A stretch of 32,851 bases of DNA from an uncultured archaeon (GCA_903907555.1 CAIVOO010000042.1:1-32851), one strand, 5' to 3'; positions 16,287-24,722 are shown, counted from the first letter of the stretch. The notes: generated from the sequence alone by a model not told the origin. Program-made: numbers and translations.

Positions 16287-17228
16287 ATGAATAGCTTATT
16301 CAGCAATAAAAAGAAGAAGATAGTACTGTCGCCTCATTTTGACGATTTTGCTATTTCACTAGGGGGACTTGCGTTCAAATGGTCTGCGAATGAATGTGAC
16401 GTAGAGGATGTGGTGGTATTTTCCAACTCGGAATTTGCACCTGGTTACAACATCGCTTCTGAAAAAAGGAAAAAGATAATTTCTAAATTAAGATTTCAGG
16501 AGGAGATGAATGCAACTAAAAAAATAGGCAACATTAAAATAAGATTATGCAACCAGGATGATGCTCCGATAAGAAGGCATCATGAATTGTACGGTTCATA
16601 TAATATCACTAGAAGAAAGGACAGAGAAGCAATAAATAATATATATGAATTAATCAATACATTGTTGTTTTCCAGCGATATACAATTATTTGTTCCGCTT
16701 GCAGTAAAAGAGCATGTAGACCATCTGATTGTCAGGAATGTAGTGATTAATTCTATATTAAAAAATAAAAATAAGATGAAAGCGCAGGTATTCTTTTACG
16801 AAGACCTGCCATATGCTGCGTCAGCCAATAAAGATGAGCAGAAAAAGATTGGCAGATTCATTAAAGATAATCAATTGGTTCCAATAACATATCCGATCGA
16901 TTTGGGTTCTAAATTAAAGCTTTTAGATAATTATAAATCTCAACCAATACAAGGTTATTATGACGCAATCAACCGAAGGGCTGAACAGATTCAAGAGCAA
17001 TCAAGCAAAAAAACACCTTCTGAAAAAGTATTCATGTTCTCGCCGCAGAATGCTGTTTTTAAGCATAACAGATTGTATCCCTTAGAAACTTCCTTCCTGC
17101 TAAATAAATCATGCTCGGCAAAAAGCAATGTGCAGCAATTTATTGATAAGAAAATAGGTGAAACAGGCATATTCCTGAAAAATATTTCTCCAGAATTATA
17201 CTATGCGTTAAAGCGGGTGATAAAATGA
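16287..17228 (+). CDS. PIG-L/LmbE-family deacetylase with conserved tail
   Basis: A 313-residue zinc-dependent N-deacetylase-like protein. The family motif is KIVLSPHFDDFAISLGGLA: His 17 and Asp 20 would bind zinc and Asp 19 would be the general base. The second metal-binding His lies in KEHVDHLIVR (143-146). The classical motif ends HPDDE; here it is PHFDDF, as in the subgroup found in polysaccharide clusters. Likely action is removal of an acetyl group from an N-acetylated sugar of the glycan or its precursor. The C-terminus carries the shared tail GETGIFLKNISPELYYALKR, preceded by FIDKKI. It sits one base after the GT8 paralog and overlaps the GT4 gene by ATGA. Confidence 0.82.
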   Translation: MNSLFSNKKKKIVLSPHFDDFAISLGGLAFKWSANECDVEDVVVFSNSEFAPGYNIASEKRKKIISKLRFQEEMNATKKIGNIKIRLCNQDDAPIRRHHELYGSYNITRRKDREAINNIYELINTLLFSSDIQLFVPLAVKEHVDHLIVRNVVINSILKNKNKMKAQVFFYEDLPYAASANKDEQKKIGRFIKDNQLVPITYPIDLGSKLKLLDNYKSQPIQGYYDAINRRAEQIQEQSSKKTPSEKVFMFSPQNAVFKHNRLYPLETSFLLNKSCSAKSNVQQFIDKKIGETGIFLKNISPELYYALKRVIK

Positions 17229-18358
17229 AAATCTGCATGTTATCGCACAGCTACCCTCCAGAACTTGAAAGAAGCGGGATTAGCACATATACTCATATTA
17301 TTGCAAACGAACTTGCAAATAAACATGAAGTTACAGTAATTGCAGAATCTGCTGGCGGAGAAAAAGATTACATAGAAAACAATGTCCGTGTTATTAGAAT
17401 AAATCCGAAAATCATAAGGCTTCCAATCTTTAACATCTTTTTCGGAAACTTCATCCATAAACTATGCTACAGCTACCAGGTTTACAGGAAAATTAAATCC
17501 TTGAAAATTCCTTTTGACATAATACACGCAGGTGAATGGAGTTTTGAAGCATTATTTCTGACATTCTGCAAAAATACAAATATTGTGACAACAATTCATT
17601 CTCCGACAATCCTGACTCGGCCCTGGGAGGAGAAAGGCATCCAGATGCAGGACAGGTTGATAAATCTCTTGGAAAAAACCCAGACAAAAAGAAGCAAAGC
17701 GATTATTTCCCCTTCCAGCTTTCTTAGAAAAATTGTCTCAGAAGAATGGGATATTCCTCTTCATAGTATACAGATTATCAGCAATCCGACCAAAGAGATT
17801 GTGCTGGCAAAGAGAAAAGTTCCCTACAAAAATTTCATGGTTTATTATGGAAGAGTTGAGAAACTGAAGGGTGTTTTAGTACTTCTGAAAGTGCTGGATG
17901 GTGTTTTTGAGTTGCACCCTGACCTAAAAATGCTGTTTATAGGAACAGACCGCATTAATATAAAAAAATATTTAAATGAATCGCGCCATAAAAAAAATAT
18001 AATCTTATTGCCCCATCTTAGCCAAGAAGATTTGTTCCCGATAGTTTCAAAAGCCAGATTGGTTATCCTGCCTTCATTATTTGAAAACTTCGGGCTCACC
18101 TGCCTTGAGGCGATGGAATTAGGCAGGGTAGTTATTGCAACACGCAAAACAGGATTTGAGGAGATAATACAGGACGGTATTTCAGGATTTTTGGTGGAAC
18201 CAGGCAATGCAAAAGAATTGCAAGAAAAAATAATTTCCTGCTTGGAAAGAAAGGATCTCGGCATGATAAGCAAAAATGCACAAAAAAGAGCAGAAGATTT
18301 TGATGTTAAAATCATTGCTGAACAATTAGAAAAGTTGTATAAACAAGTACAAAAATGA
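17225..18358 (+). CDS. GT4-family glycosyltransferase (GT-B fold)
   Basis: A 377-residue retaining glycosyltransferase. The N-terminal domain begins KICMLSHSYPPELERSGIST and is followed by IIHAGEWSFEALFL and TTIHSPTI. The C-terminal domain shows VYYGRVEKLKGVLVLLKVL, MLFIGTDR, and the E-x7-E motif in PSLFENFGLTCLEAMELG. It ends in an ordinary helix (EQLEKLYKQVQK), so it is the only one of the last seven operon genes without the shared tail. It may be a peripheral enzyme acting early or independently. ATGA overlaps join it to both neighbours. The sugar specificity is unknown. Confidence 0.92.
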   Translation: MKICMLSHSYPPELERSGISTYTHIIANELANKHEVTVIAESAGGEKDYIENNVRVIRINPKIIRLPIFNIFFGNFIHKLCYSYQVYRKIKSLKIPFDIIHAGEWSFEALFLTFCKNTNIVTTIHSPTILTRPWEEKGIQMQDRLINLLEKTQTKRSKAIISPSSFLRKIVSEEWDIPLHSIQIISNPTKEIVLAKRKVPYKNFMVYYGRVEKLKGVLVLLKVLDGVFELHPDLKMLFIGTDRINIKKYLNESRHKKNIILLPHLSQEDLFPIVSKARLVILPSLFENFGLTCLEAMELGRVVIATRKTGFEEIIQDGISGFLVEPGNAKELQEKIISCLERKDLGMISKNAQKRAEDFDVKIIAEQLEKLYKQVQK

Positions 18359-19527
18359 AACACGAAACAATAGTCTTAATCCCGAACTACAATGGGAGGC
18401 AGCATCTGGATGAATGCCTGTCCTCTTTGCACGAGCAGACATATCGTGATTTTAAAATAGTTTTTATTGACGACTTCTCCAAGGATAATAGCATATTGTT
18501 TGTAAGAACAAATTTTCCAGATGTTGATGTTCTTGCTTTGCCTGAAAACATGAATTTCGCAAGGGGAGTGAATATCGGAATGAAATATGCTATTGACAAG
18601 TATTCCCCGAAATATATTGCTGTCCTGAATAATGATACTAAAGCTGACAAGGATTGGCTGAAGCATCTGGTGGCTGCAATAGATTCTAAAGAAAGGATTG
18701 CAGCGGTAGCTTCCAACATGCTCTTCTATGATAACCACAGAATCATCAACAGCCAGGGCGGAACCTATAATTTCTTTGGAGAGGGGCATGACATTAACAT
18801 GTATAAAAATCGAAGTGAAGTCAAAGAGGCAAGAAGCAGTGTGCTGAGCACTTGCTGGGGAGCCACACTCATAAAAACTGAATACATAAAAAACATAGGT
18901 TATCTTGACGGCAGGTACACTGCTTATTTCGAGGATTTGGACTGGGGGTGGAGAGCAAATTTGTTTGGCTACAAGTTAATCTTCGAACCTAAAGCAATAG
19001 TTTATCATAAAGGAAGCTCATCCTGGAAAAATCAGGAGATAAGAAAGTACTATCTTTGCTTAAGGAACAGCCTTTGCACAATGCTCAAGAATTATGAGTT
19101 CAGGTCTCTTGTAAAAATATTGCCTGTAATTTTTTCCAACTATCTGTTTTTTTACATCGGGAGACTTTTTTCAAGCAGCAGGAAAAATCCTGATGAATTG
19201 TCTTTTTATAAAAGATTAAGATACTCCCTGATTCCTGTGCGGTTGCTGCTCTGGAATGCAGGAAACTTGCCTAAAACACTATATCTGAGAAGGTCAATCC
19301 AATCCAGAAGAAAAATATCTGATGCTGAAATATTCAGGTTTTTCACTCCTGTGAAACACAGGCTTTTATCTGCCAAACCCGAGTCTCATTTTATGAAATA
19401 TTCTCGGTTCTCTCCGCCTAACCTGTTTCTTTTCTTCTCAGGTTGCATAGGAAAGACAATCAAGGCATTTTCACCAAAAGCATACCGCAAGCTGAAAAAG
19501 CACGAGCATGTCTGGGTCAGAAAATAA
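18355..19527 (+). CDS. GT2 glycosyltransferase, rhamnosyltransferase-like, last gene of the operon
   Basis: A 390-residue family 2 enzyme with GT-A fold. It begins TIVLIPNYNGRQHLDECLSS, has FIDDFSKDNS for nucleotide binding and NND (92-94) in IAVLNNDTKADKDWL in place of DxD. The acceptor/base region is YFEDLDWGWRANLFGYKLIF, as in rhamnosyltransferase-type enzymes. After residue 230 a basic, partly hydrophobic region follows with a possible membrane-associated stretch (ILPVIFSNYLFFYIGRLF). Near the end it carries the shared tail GCIGKTIKAFSPKAYRKLKK followed by eight extra residues. It overlaps the GT4 gene by ATGA. Its stop is two bases from the stop of the convergent exporter ATPase. Confidence 0.9.
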   Translation: MKHETIVLIPNYNGRQHLDECLSSLHEQTYRDFKIVFIDDFSKDNSILFVRTNFPDVDVLALPENMNFARGVNIGMKYAIDKYSPKYIAVLNNDTKADKDWLKHLVAAIDSKERIAAVASNMLFYDNHRIINSQGGTYNFFGEGHDINMYKNRSEVKEARSSVLSTCWGATLIKTEYIKNIGYLDGRYTAYFEDLDWGWRANLFGYKLIFEPKAIVYHKGSSSWKNQEIRKYYLCLRNSLCTMLKNYEFRSLVKILPVIFSNYLFFYIGRLFSSSRKNPDELSFYKRLRYSLIPVRLLLWNAGNLPKTLYLRRSIQSRRKISDAEIFRFFTPVKHRLLSAKPESHFMKYSRFSPPNLFLFFSGCIGKTIKAFSPKAYRKLKKHEHVWVRK

Positions 19528-19529
19528 GA

Positions 19530-20258
19530 TTATGAGCTTTTCAGATAACTTGATGATACTTCTTTGCTGCTGCCGATCTTCACAACCATTCCGTTGTCCA
19601 TCCATATGGCCCTGTCGCAGTATTTCTCTATCATTCCAAGGCTGTGGCTTACCAACAAAACTGTTGTTCCTTTCTTAACCAGCTCTTTTATCCTTTCCGA
19701 GCTCTTTGTCCTGAATTTCTCGTCCCCGACTTCAAAGACTTCGTCTATGAGAAGTATGTCCGGGTTGGAATGGATTGCTATCGCAAATGCAAGCCTCTGC
19801 TTCATTCCTTCCGAGAACTGGAATACTTTTGTGTTTACATATTCTTTTAATTCTGAGAATTCGACTATTGAGTTGAACCTCTGCTTTATCATCCTGTTTT
19901 CAACGCCAAGCAGGGAGCAGCATAAAAAGATATTGTCTCTCATCGTAAGCCTTTCTTGCATTCCTATATTCAGGTTGATGAGTGGTATCATCCTGCCGTT
20001 TATCTTTACAGAGCCTTCATCTTTCTCATAAATGCCTGCGATTGTCCTTAGGAGAGTGCTTTTTCCGCTTCCATTCTTCCCTATGATTCCTACAACTTCG
20101 CCTTCTTTTGCTGTGAATGAGATGTTTTTCAGCACCTGGATTTTTTTCTTTGTGTCCCTGTCAGAAAACAATGATAAGATCCTTGACAGAGCAGAGATGT
20201 TTTTTCTTATGCCTATCTTGAAAGTTTTCGATACATTGTTTATGATTATCCTATCCAT
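19530..20258 (-). CDS. ABC-2 polysaccharide exporter ATPase (Wzt/KpsT/TagH type)
   Basis: A 242-residue ATPase that drives export of lipid-linked glycans. Visible motifs: Walker A GKNGSGKST (60-68), the family-specific RLTMRDNIFL, ABC signature FSEGMKQRLAFAIA (from residue 148), Walker B ILLIDEVFEVGDEKF (168-182) and H-loop SHSLGMI. The VGDEKF ending after Walker B is typical of polysaccharide and teichoic-acid exporters. There is no C-terminal carbohydrate-binding domain as in E. coli O9a Wzt, so recognition of a capped chain is not expected. The start follows the permease stop directly (TAAATG). It faces the glycan operon and most likely exports its product. Confidence 0.92.
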   Translation of the reverse strand: MDRIIINNVSKTFKIGIRKNISALSRILSLFSDRDTKKKIQVLKNISFTAKEGEVVGIIGKNGSGKSTLLRTIAGIYEKDEGSVKINGRMIPLINLNIGMQERLTMRDNIFLCCSLLGVENRMIKQRFNSIVEFSELKEYVNTKVFQFSEGMKQRLAFAIAIHSNPDILLIDEVFEVGDEKFRTKSSERIKELVKKGTTVLLVSHSLGMIEKYCDRAIWMDNGMVVKIGSSKEVSSSYLKSS

Positions 20259-21008
20259 TTATACCATCTCTGCGAATTTGTTTTTCAGCTTATTGAATAT
20301 AAGGTATCCGAAGACAAATGATACTGCTGTGAAACCAACCAGTATGAGCACTGAACTCAAATCAGGAAGTTTGGAGTATATCAGAAGGTCTCTTGAAATG
20401 CTGATTATGTGATACATTGGGTTGAATAAATTTATCTTGTAAAGCATTCCGTTCGCTTCTGTCACGACATAGAATATCGGAGTCCCGAACCACCAGATTC
20501 TCGACGCAAACATCCAGATGTTGTTCAAATCCCTAAAATATATCATTATTGAAGACAGTGCGAAGCACAGCCCTAATGTGAACAAGAACATCATTAACAG
20601 CACAATAAGGAACAAAGGCAGTAAATATGGTGTTATGCCGAAGAACAACAAGAATATTATGAACACTAAAAGCTCAAAGAAATGTGATATCAGCGCCATA
20701 AGCACATTTGATATGATCAGTGATTCCCTGCTGAAATTCAAAGATTTTATTAGATGCGAGTTTTGTATGATGTTCTCCATCGATGCGCCTGTCGCCAATG
20801 TTATGAAATTGAACTGTATCAATCCTAATAAGAGATAAAGCGGGTAATATTCAACTCCTGTACCTAAATTCTTTGAGAATATGAAATACAGCAGGACAAA
20901 CATCAGCAGGGGATTGAGCAGATACCAGGCTATTCCGAGGTAGCTTCCTTCATTTCTCAGCTTGAAGCTTGTCTTTGTTAATTGGATTATCAAATCTAGG
21001 TTTTTCAC
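20259..21008 (-). CDS. ABC-2 polysaccharide exporter permease (Wzm/TagG type)
   Basis: A 249-residue membrane subunit of the exporter. It has an amphipathic N-terminal segment (LTKTSFKLRNEGSYLGIAWY) and about six transmembrane helices. The C-terminal region NPMYHIISISRDLLIYSKLP is diagnostic for ABC-2 permeases of the Wzm/TagG/KpsM group. The start is a GTG at 21008; upstream ATGs in frame are absent. GGGG lies five to eight bases before it as a weak ribosome site. That site and the first base of the GTG fall in a small hairpin, and a cloverleaf-like structure lies directly upstream, so translation may be regulated. It forms a two-gene unit with the ATPase. Confidence 0.92.
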   Translation of the reverse strand: MKNLDLIIQLTKTSFKLRNEGSYLGIAWYLLNPLLMFVLLYFIFSKNLGTGVEYYPLYLLLGLIQFNFITLATGASMENIIQNSHLIKSLNFSRESLIISNVLMALISHFFELLVFIIFLLFFGITPYLLPLFLIVLLMMFLFTLGLCFALSSIMIYFRDLNNIWMFASRIWWFGTPIFYVVTEANGMLYKINLFNPMYHIISISRDLLIYSKLPDLSSVLILVGFTAVSFVFGYLIFNKLKNKFAEMV

Positions 21009-21020
21009 TTTGCCCCAAAG
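21008..21020 (-). promoter_or_regulatory. Hairpin over the ribosome site and start codon of the exporter permease
   Basis: On the minus strand CTTTG, GGG, CAAAG form a five-base-pair stem with a three-base loop. The only purine-rich candidate ribosome site (GGGG) lies in the loop and top pair, and the G of the GTG start codon is the last base of the stem. This would hide the initiation region when folded. The pairing is exact; the regulatory meaning is inference. Confidence 0.4.
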
Positions 21021-21023
21021 AGT

Positions 21024-21134
21024 GCGTTTAAAGTCGCCATTTATGGCCAGTGAGCAAATTTACATATTGTAAAACAGCACTGATGCTCAATTCAATCATC
21101 TGCCATTTGAGCATGCGAACGAGACTTTAAACGC
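21024..21134 (-). promoter_or_regulatory. Cloverleaf-like structured leader of the exporter operon
   Basis: The arms GCGTTTAAAGTC (21024-21035) and GACTTTAAACGC (21123-21134) are perfect 12-base complements. The inside is tiled by three adjoining hairpins. The first is GCCAT/ATGGC at 21036-21047. The second is CAGTG/CACTG at 21048-21082, enclosing TTTACA/TGTAAA at 21059-21073. The third is ATGCTCAA/TTGAGCAT at 21083-21114. Only about eight bases (21115-21122) are left unpaired at the junction. A TATA-like box at 21160-21169 would start a minus-strand transcript near 21139, so the element would open the exporter mRNA. It matches no RNA family I recognise. A DNA element or an ncRNA on the other strand is possible. 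Confidence 0.5.
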
Positions 21135-21159
21135 GTCCCGAGGGTGTGAATTTTATGAA

Positions 21160-21169
21160 GTTTTTAAAT
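21160..21169 (-). promoter_or_regulatory. Candidate TATA box for the exporter operon
   Basis: On the minus strand this reads ATTTAAAAAC, preceded by AAGCAG as a possible BRE. The usual spacing puts the transcript start near 21139, five bases before the structured leader. The box is AT-rich and also fits the plus strand, so strand and function are uncertain. Confidence 0.35.
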
Positions 21170-21221
21170 CTGCTTGTTCTGACTAAGAAGTGAATATGAG
21201 ATATATCTTGAAAATGGAAAT

Positions 21222-21280
21222 CTTTTTAAATAATCTGCATATTATACTAATATATATCATGTTTAAAAAAAATCGAGGTG
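21222..21280 (+). promoter_or_regulatory. Promoter and ribosome site of the beta-helix surface protein
   Basis: CTTTTTAAATAA at 21222-21233 is a good archaeal TATA box. It predicts a start near 21253 and a leader of about 35 bases. GAGGTG at 21275-21280, seven bases before the ATG at 21288, is a strong Shine-Dalgarno site, in contrast to the leaderless genes nearby. A similar box, TTTTTAAAT, lies at 21161-21169. Confidence 0.6.
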
Positions 21281-21287
21281 TTTTTGT

Positions 21288-24200
21288 ATGAAAAAGACTA
21301 TAGTTTTAATGTTAGTTCTGTTTGTGTTCTGTGCAGGAATGGCATTTGCATTGCCGGGTCCCAGACCTGTAGGCACGTGCGGAGGCGAATTGCGATGCGA
21401 CTGCGGAGAGGCAGTTACGAGCAATGTAACCCTCAGCGATAATATTGAATGTACTACAGATAATTACGGACTATATGCCTATGGGAATGACATTACTATC
21501 AACTGTAATGGCCATAGCATTACCACTCCGTATGGCGACCTTGCAGGTATTATTATTCCAGGACCTTACGGCGATGTTCATGTAACCGATTGTAATATAC
21601 AAGGATTCGATAAAGGAGTATATACAACAAATTCTGACGGAAATCATATAGAAGAGAATACAATATCCGGAGTAAATTACGGAGTCTACCTTCTAACTTC
21701 TGCTTATGGAGAAGTAACTGAAAACGACATAATTGATACAGCTAATAGCGGCATCTATTTAGACGGCAGAGGTGGCGCCTCTTATAACACAATAAGCGGG
21801 AATACAATCAATTATTCTGCTCAGGACTGCAGCAGTAGCGGCGGTCCTAGTTGCGGCGCTATAGAGCTGAACTACGAAGATAACTGTGTGATAGAAGACA
21901 ATCACATCTACAGAAGCGACAATAATGGAGTCACATTATATGAATCAAACCATAATCAAATACTTGACAACACTCTTGTTGATATCAATAGCTGGGGCAT
22001 AAGATTAGCAGCCCACAATCCAAACGTTGGCGGCGATAATACAGTAAATGGAAATACCTTAACTGGAAGTGAAATAAGAGTCGCAACTGAAAGGAACACA
22101 ATTAATAATAATGTACTTGATGGACAAGGTGACAGCTGGAATGGCATCTACTTAGGCGAGAGCAATTGGATTGACACAGAGGGTAATACTTTTGATGGCA
22201 ATGATATTTCAGGATATTACAAAGGTGTGTATGCAGGCGGCGTAGACAGCTTCATCATGTCAGATTCACAAATACATGGCAACTGTGAAGGAATAAGACT
22301 GGAAAGCGCTGGATTAAGCGCTTATGGTGATGTCGTGCAAAACAATGATCCAGACAATCTTGAGTTCTGCAATGATATGGATAGGAAGACTGGAATTTAT
22401 GTAGACTCATCATCAACATTGAATTTTTATGGCGGAACAATAAGCAATAACGGGGATTACGGAATCTTTTCAATTTTAGGAAGCAAAGTTGACTGGCAGG
22501 CAGATGGTTCTGCGACATGCGCAAACAATGCGCTTTATCTCGGAGATTATCCTTCCGGAGACCATTCTGTTGACAGAGATGTTGACAGGGAAAACTGTCC
22601 AATCTGGCCGGCGGAAGCAGAATATAAGTGCGGGGATGTTATCACAGAGGATGTGACATTAACAAATCCGATAGTTTGCCAAGGCATGTACACTTATGGC
22701 CTTGTGGCTGGAGCAAACAACATAACAATTAACTGCGACGGACAGGAAGTATCAGGGGATGGTGGAAGTGGCAGCGGAATATTCGTCAATGGCTACGGCG
22801 GAGTTACTATTGAGAACTGTGACATCTCTGGATTCAGCTATGGTATAGATGTTTGGGATGGGTTGCCAGGCGTAACAATGCAAAACAACCATATCCACAG
22901 CAACTCGTATGGAGTGTACTCAAGAGAAAATGAAAGGACACACGTTTTGGAAAATACGTTTGAGTCTAATTCGATAGGTGTCTATTTCCTGGCAACTGCA
23001 TACGGAGACATAATTGCCAATACAATAACAGACGGCAACATAGGCGTTTATTTAGTAGAAGGTGTGTTGCCTGGTTCTTACAACACAGTAGAAGGAAACA
23101 CAATAGATCCTTGGTCAAGTGGAACCGGAATAAAAATCAATGACGACAATAATCAGATTATAAGAAACACCGTAGACTGTCGATGGAGATCATCCGGAGG
23201 ATACGGAATATATCTGGCAGGGGAAGACAATACATTTTCAGGGAATGATGTCTCCAACTGCGGCAAAGGGTTCGTTGCTGATTCAGTTGACAATTTTACA
23301 ATAAGCGGAGACAACTACCATGATAACAATGAAGGAGCTTTTATCAATGGCGCATCCGGAACAATTGTCGACACAGACTTTAGTGACAATGGCGGAGCAG
23401 AGACAGGACTGAGTCTCAACAATTCAGAAATTGAACTGGTGAATGGAAATTTCATAAACAACGGAGACTGGGGTGTTGATGCGTACGGAAATGGCAACAC
23501 TCTGCATTGGGCTTTGACTGATGATGTTGTGTGCTCTAATAATGACATACAGTTGAGCGGCTGGATTGTCCCGTTCGGCGGAACTTTAGACCATAGCGAT
23601 AATTGTGATGTCTATGTTAATGGGGTACTTTTGGGAGAAAATCAGTCTGGAATTTATGTAGAGGATATAGACACTTCGGGAGACAATGAATACACTTTCG
23701 GCAATCCAGATTTCGGCATAGAAGGTGAGATACATTCAACAGACGGTTCTACAGGAACTCTGACTGTGAATTTCTACAGCAAGCCTCCTGAAGGCGGAAC
23801 TAAGTTCAAGCTTGAAGGATTAGGAATTTGGGTTGATGTGAATATCTCAGGTGACATTGTAAATGGTTTGGATTATTGGATTTTGAGGATCTACTATACT
23901 GATGAGCAGTTGAGGGCTGCTGGTGTGACAACGAGTTCTCTGAAAATTACGTGGTATAATCCTGCTACACTGAAGTGGGAGACTTTGGACACTACTGTGA
24001 ATAAGGCAGAGCATTATGTTGAAGCCAGAATAAATCACTTCAGCTTGTTTGGTGTTGGCGGAACTTCAGGCGGTGGTGGCGGTGGAGGTTCTGGTGGTGG
24101 TACAACAGCTTCATATGGCGGTACTACTTTGACTGGCTCGAACACTACTGTGGAGAATTTCATTATGGAGACTTGCCTGTCGCAGGATCAGACTGTGTAC

Positions 24201-24722
24201 TTCTATATTCAGAAGCTTAAGCAGATGATGACTATGACGAACTTGGATACTAATGAGTTGAGGCTGAACAACAATCCGGTAACTATAGCGCAGAATGCCA
24301 CAGAGTACTATGATGTGAACAACAACGGCGTGCCAGATACTAAGATTGTAGGTTCCAGGAAGCTGGCTACTAAGAGCTGCTTCACGATATACGAGCTGAA
24401 TGAAGGCATGTACACAAAGAAAGAGGAAGTGAAGAAAGAAGAGGAAGCAGCTGCTAAGGCGGCAGAGGAAGCAGCAAAGGCAGCAGCGCAGCCGACTGCA
24501 GAAGCTAAGGCTCCTGAAGTCAAGGAAGTGCCTGTCGCAGGAACCAACTGGAAGACTATATTATCATGGGGAGTTCCTGTGCTGGTGATAGTCGCTTTGG
24601 CAGGGCTGTATATGTATTTCAGGCCTAAGAGCCCTTCAGCAAGTTATGTGCCGACGAAGACTTATGCGCCAAGTGCGGAAGTTAAGGCGCCGGCGAGGCA
24701 TCACAAGCCAAAGAGACACTAA
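21288..24722 (+). CDS. Secreted, membrane-anchored parallel beta-helix surface protein
   Basis: A 1144-residue cell-surface protein. A signal peptide (residues 1-21, ending GMAFA) precedes two tandem right-handed beta-helix modules, about 30-440 and 446-790. Both open with a matching Cys-Gly entry (CDCGEAVTSNVTL and YKCGDVITEDVTL), then ITINCNGH or ITINCDGQ, and contain many NosD-like turns such as NTISGNTINY. A beta-sandwich-like region with NHFSLFGVGG follows, then a glycine-rich linker (about 924-942) and a module of about 85 residues with Cys 963 and Cys 1031 and a DVNNNGVPD loop. An E/A/K-rich stalk, one transmembrane helix (about 1090-1111) and a short basic tail (HHKPKRH) finish the protein. 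N-glycosylation sequons are frequent. The role is surface adhesion or polysaccharide binding by family analogy. Confidence 0.85.
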   Translation: MKKTIVLMLVLFVFCAGMAFALPGPRPVGTCGGELRCDCGEAVTSNVTLSDNIECTTDNYGLYAYGNDITINCNGHSITTPYGDLAGIIIPGPYGDVHVTDCNIQGFDKGVYTTNSDGNHIEENTISGVNYGVYLLTSAYGEVTENDIIDTANSGIYLDGRGGASYNTISGNTINYSAQDCSSSGGPSCGAIELNYEDNCVIEDNHIYRSDNNGVTLYESNHNQILDNTLVDINSWGIRLAAHNPNVGGDNTVNGNTLTGSEIRVATERNTINNNVLDGQGDSWNGIYLGESNWIDTEGNTFDGNDISGYYKGVYAGGVDSFIMSDSQIHGNCEGIRLESAGLSAYGDVVQNNDPDNLEFCNDMDRKTGIYVDSSSTLNFYGGTISNNGDYGIFSILGSKVDWQADGSATCANNALYLGDYPSGDHSVDRDVDRENCPIWPAEAEYKCGDVITEDVTLTNPIVCQGMYTYGLVAGANNITINCDGQEVSGDGGSGSGIFVNGYGGVTIENCDISGFSYGIDVWDGLPGVTMQNNHIHSNSYGVYSRENERTHVLENTFESNSIGVYFLATAYGDIIANTITDGNIGVYLVEGVLPGSYNTVEGNTIDPWSSGTGIKINDDNNQIIRNTVDCRWRSSGGYGIYLAGEDNTFSGNDVSNCGKGFVADSVDNFTISGDNYHDNNEGAFINGASGTIVDTDFSDNGGAETGLSLNNSEIELVNGNFINNGDWGVDAYGNGNTLHWALTDDVVCSNNDIQLSGWIVPFGGTLDHSDNCDVYVNGVLLGENQSGIYVEDIDTSGDNEYTFGNPDFGIEGEIHSTDGSTGTLTVNFYSKPPEGGTKFKLEGLGIWVDVNISGDIVNGLDYWILRIYYTDEQLRAAGVTTSSLKITWYNPATLKWETLDTTVNKAEHYVEARINHFSLFGVGGTSGGGGGGGSGGGTTASYGGTTLTGSNTTVENFIMETCLSQDQTVYFYIQKLKQMMTMTNLDTNELRLNNNPVTIAQNATEYYDVNNNGVPDTKIVGSRKLATKSCFTIYELNEGMYTKKEEVKKEEEAAAKAAEEAAKAAAQPTAEAKAPEVKEVPVAGTNWKTILSWGVPVLVIVALAGLYMYFRPKSPSASYVPTKTYAPSAEVKAPARHHKPKRH

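Noticed and set aside
21024-21134. The cloverleaf as a tRNA gene
   Set aside because: The 12-base closing stem, lack of a T-loop sequence and of a CCA-side discriminator pattern, and the wrong arm sizes do not fit tRNA.
21155-21193. Twelve-codon plus-strand ORF (MKFLNLLVLTKK) with GAGGGTG eight bases upstream
   Set aside because: Very short, no plus-strand promoter is positioned for it, and it overlaps the likely minus-strand TATA box. It could be a chance reading frame; not supported as a leader peptide.
21196-21291. 31-codon ORF ending in an ATGA overlap with the beta-helix gene
   Set aside because: The best TATA box of the downstream gene (21222-21233) lies inside it, so it would not be on the transcript. 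The peptide resembles translated AT-rich spacer.
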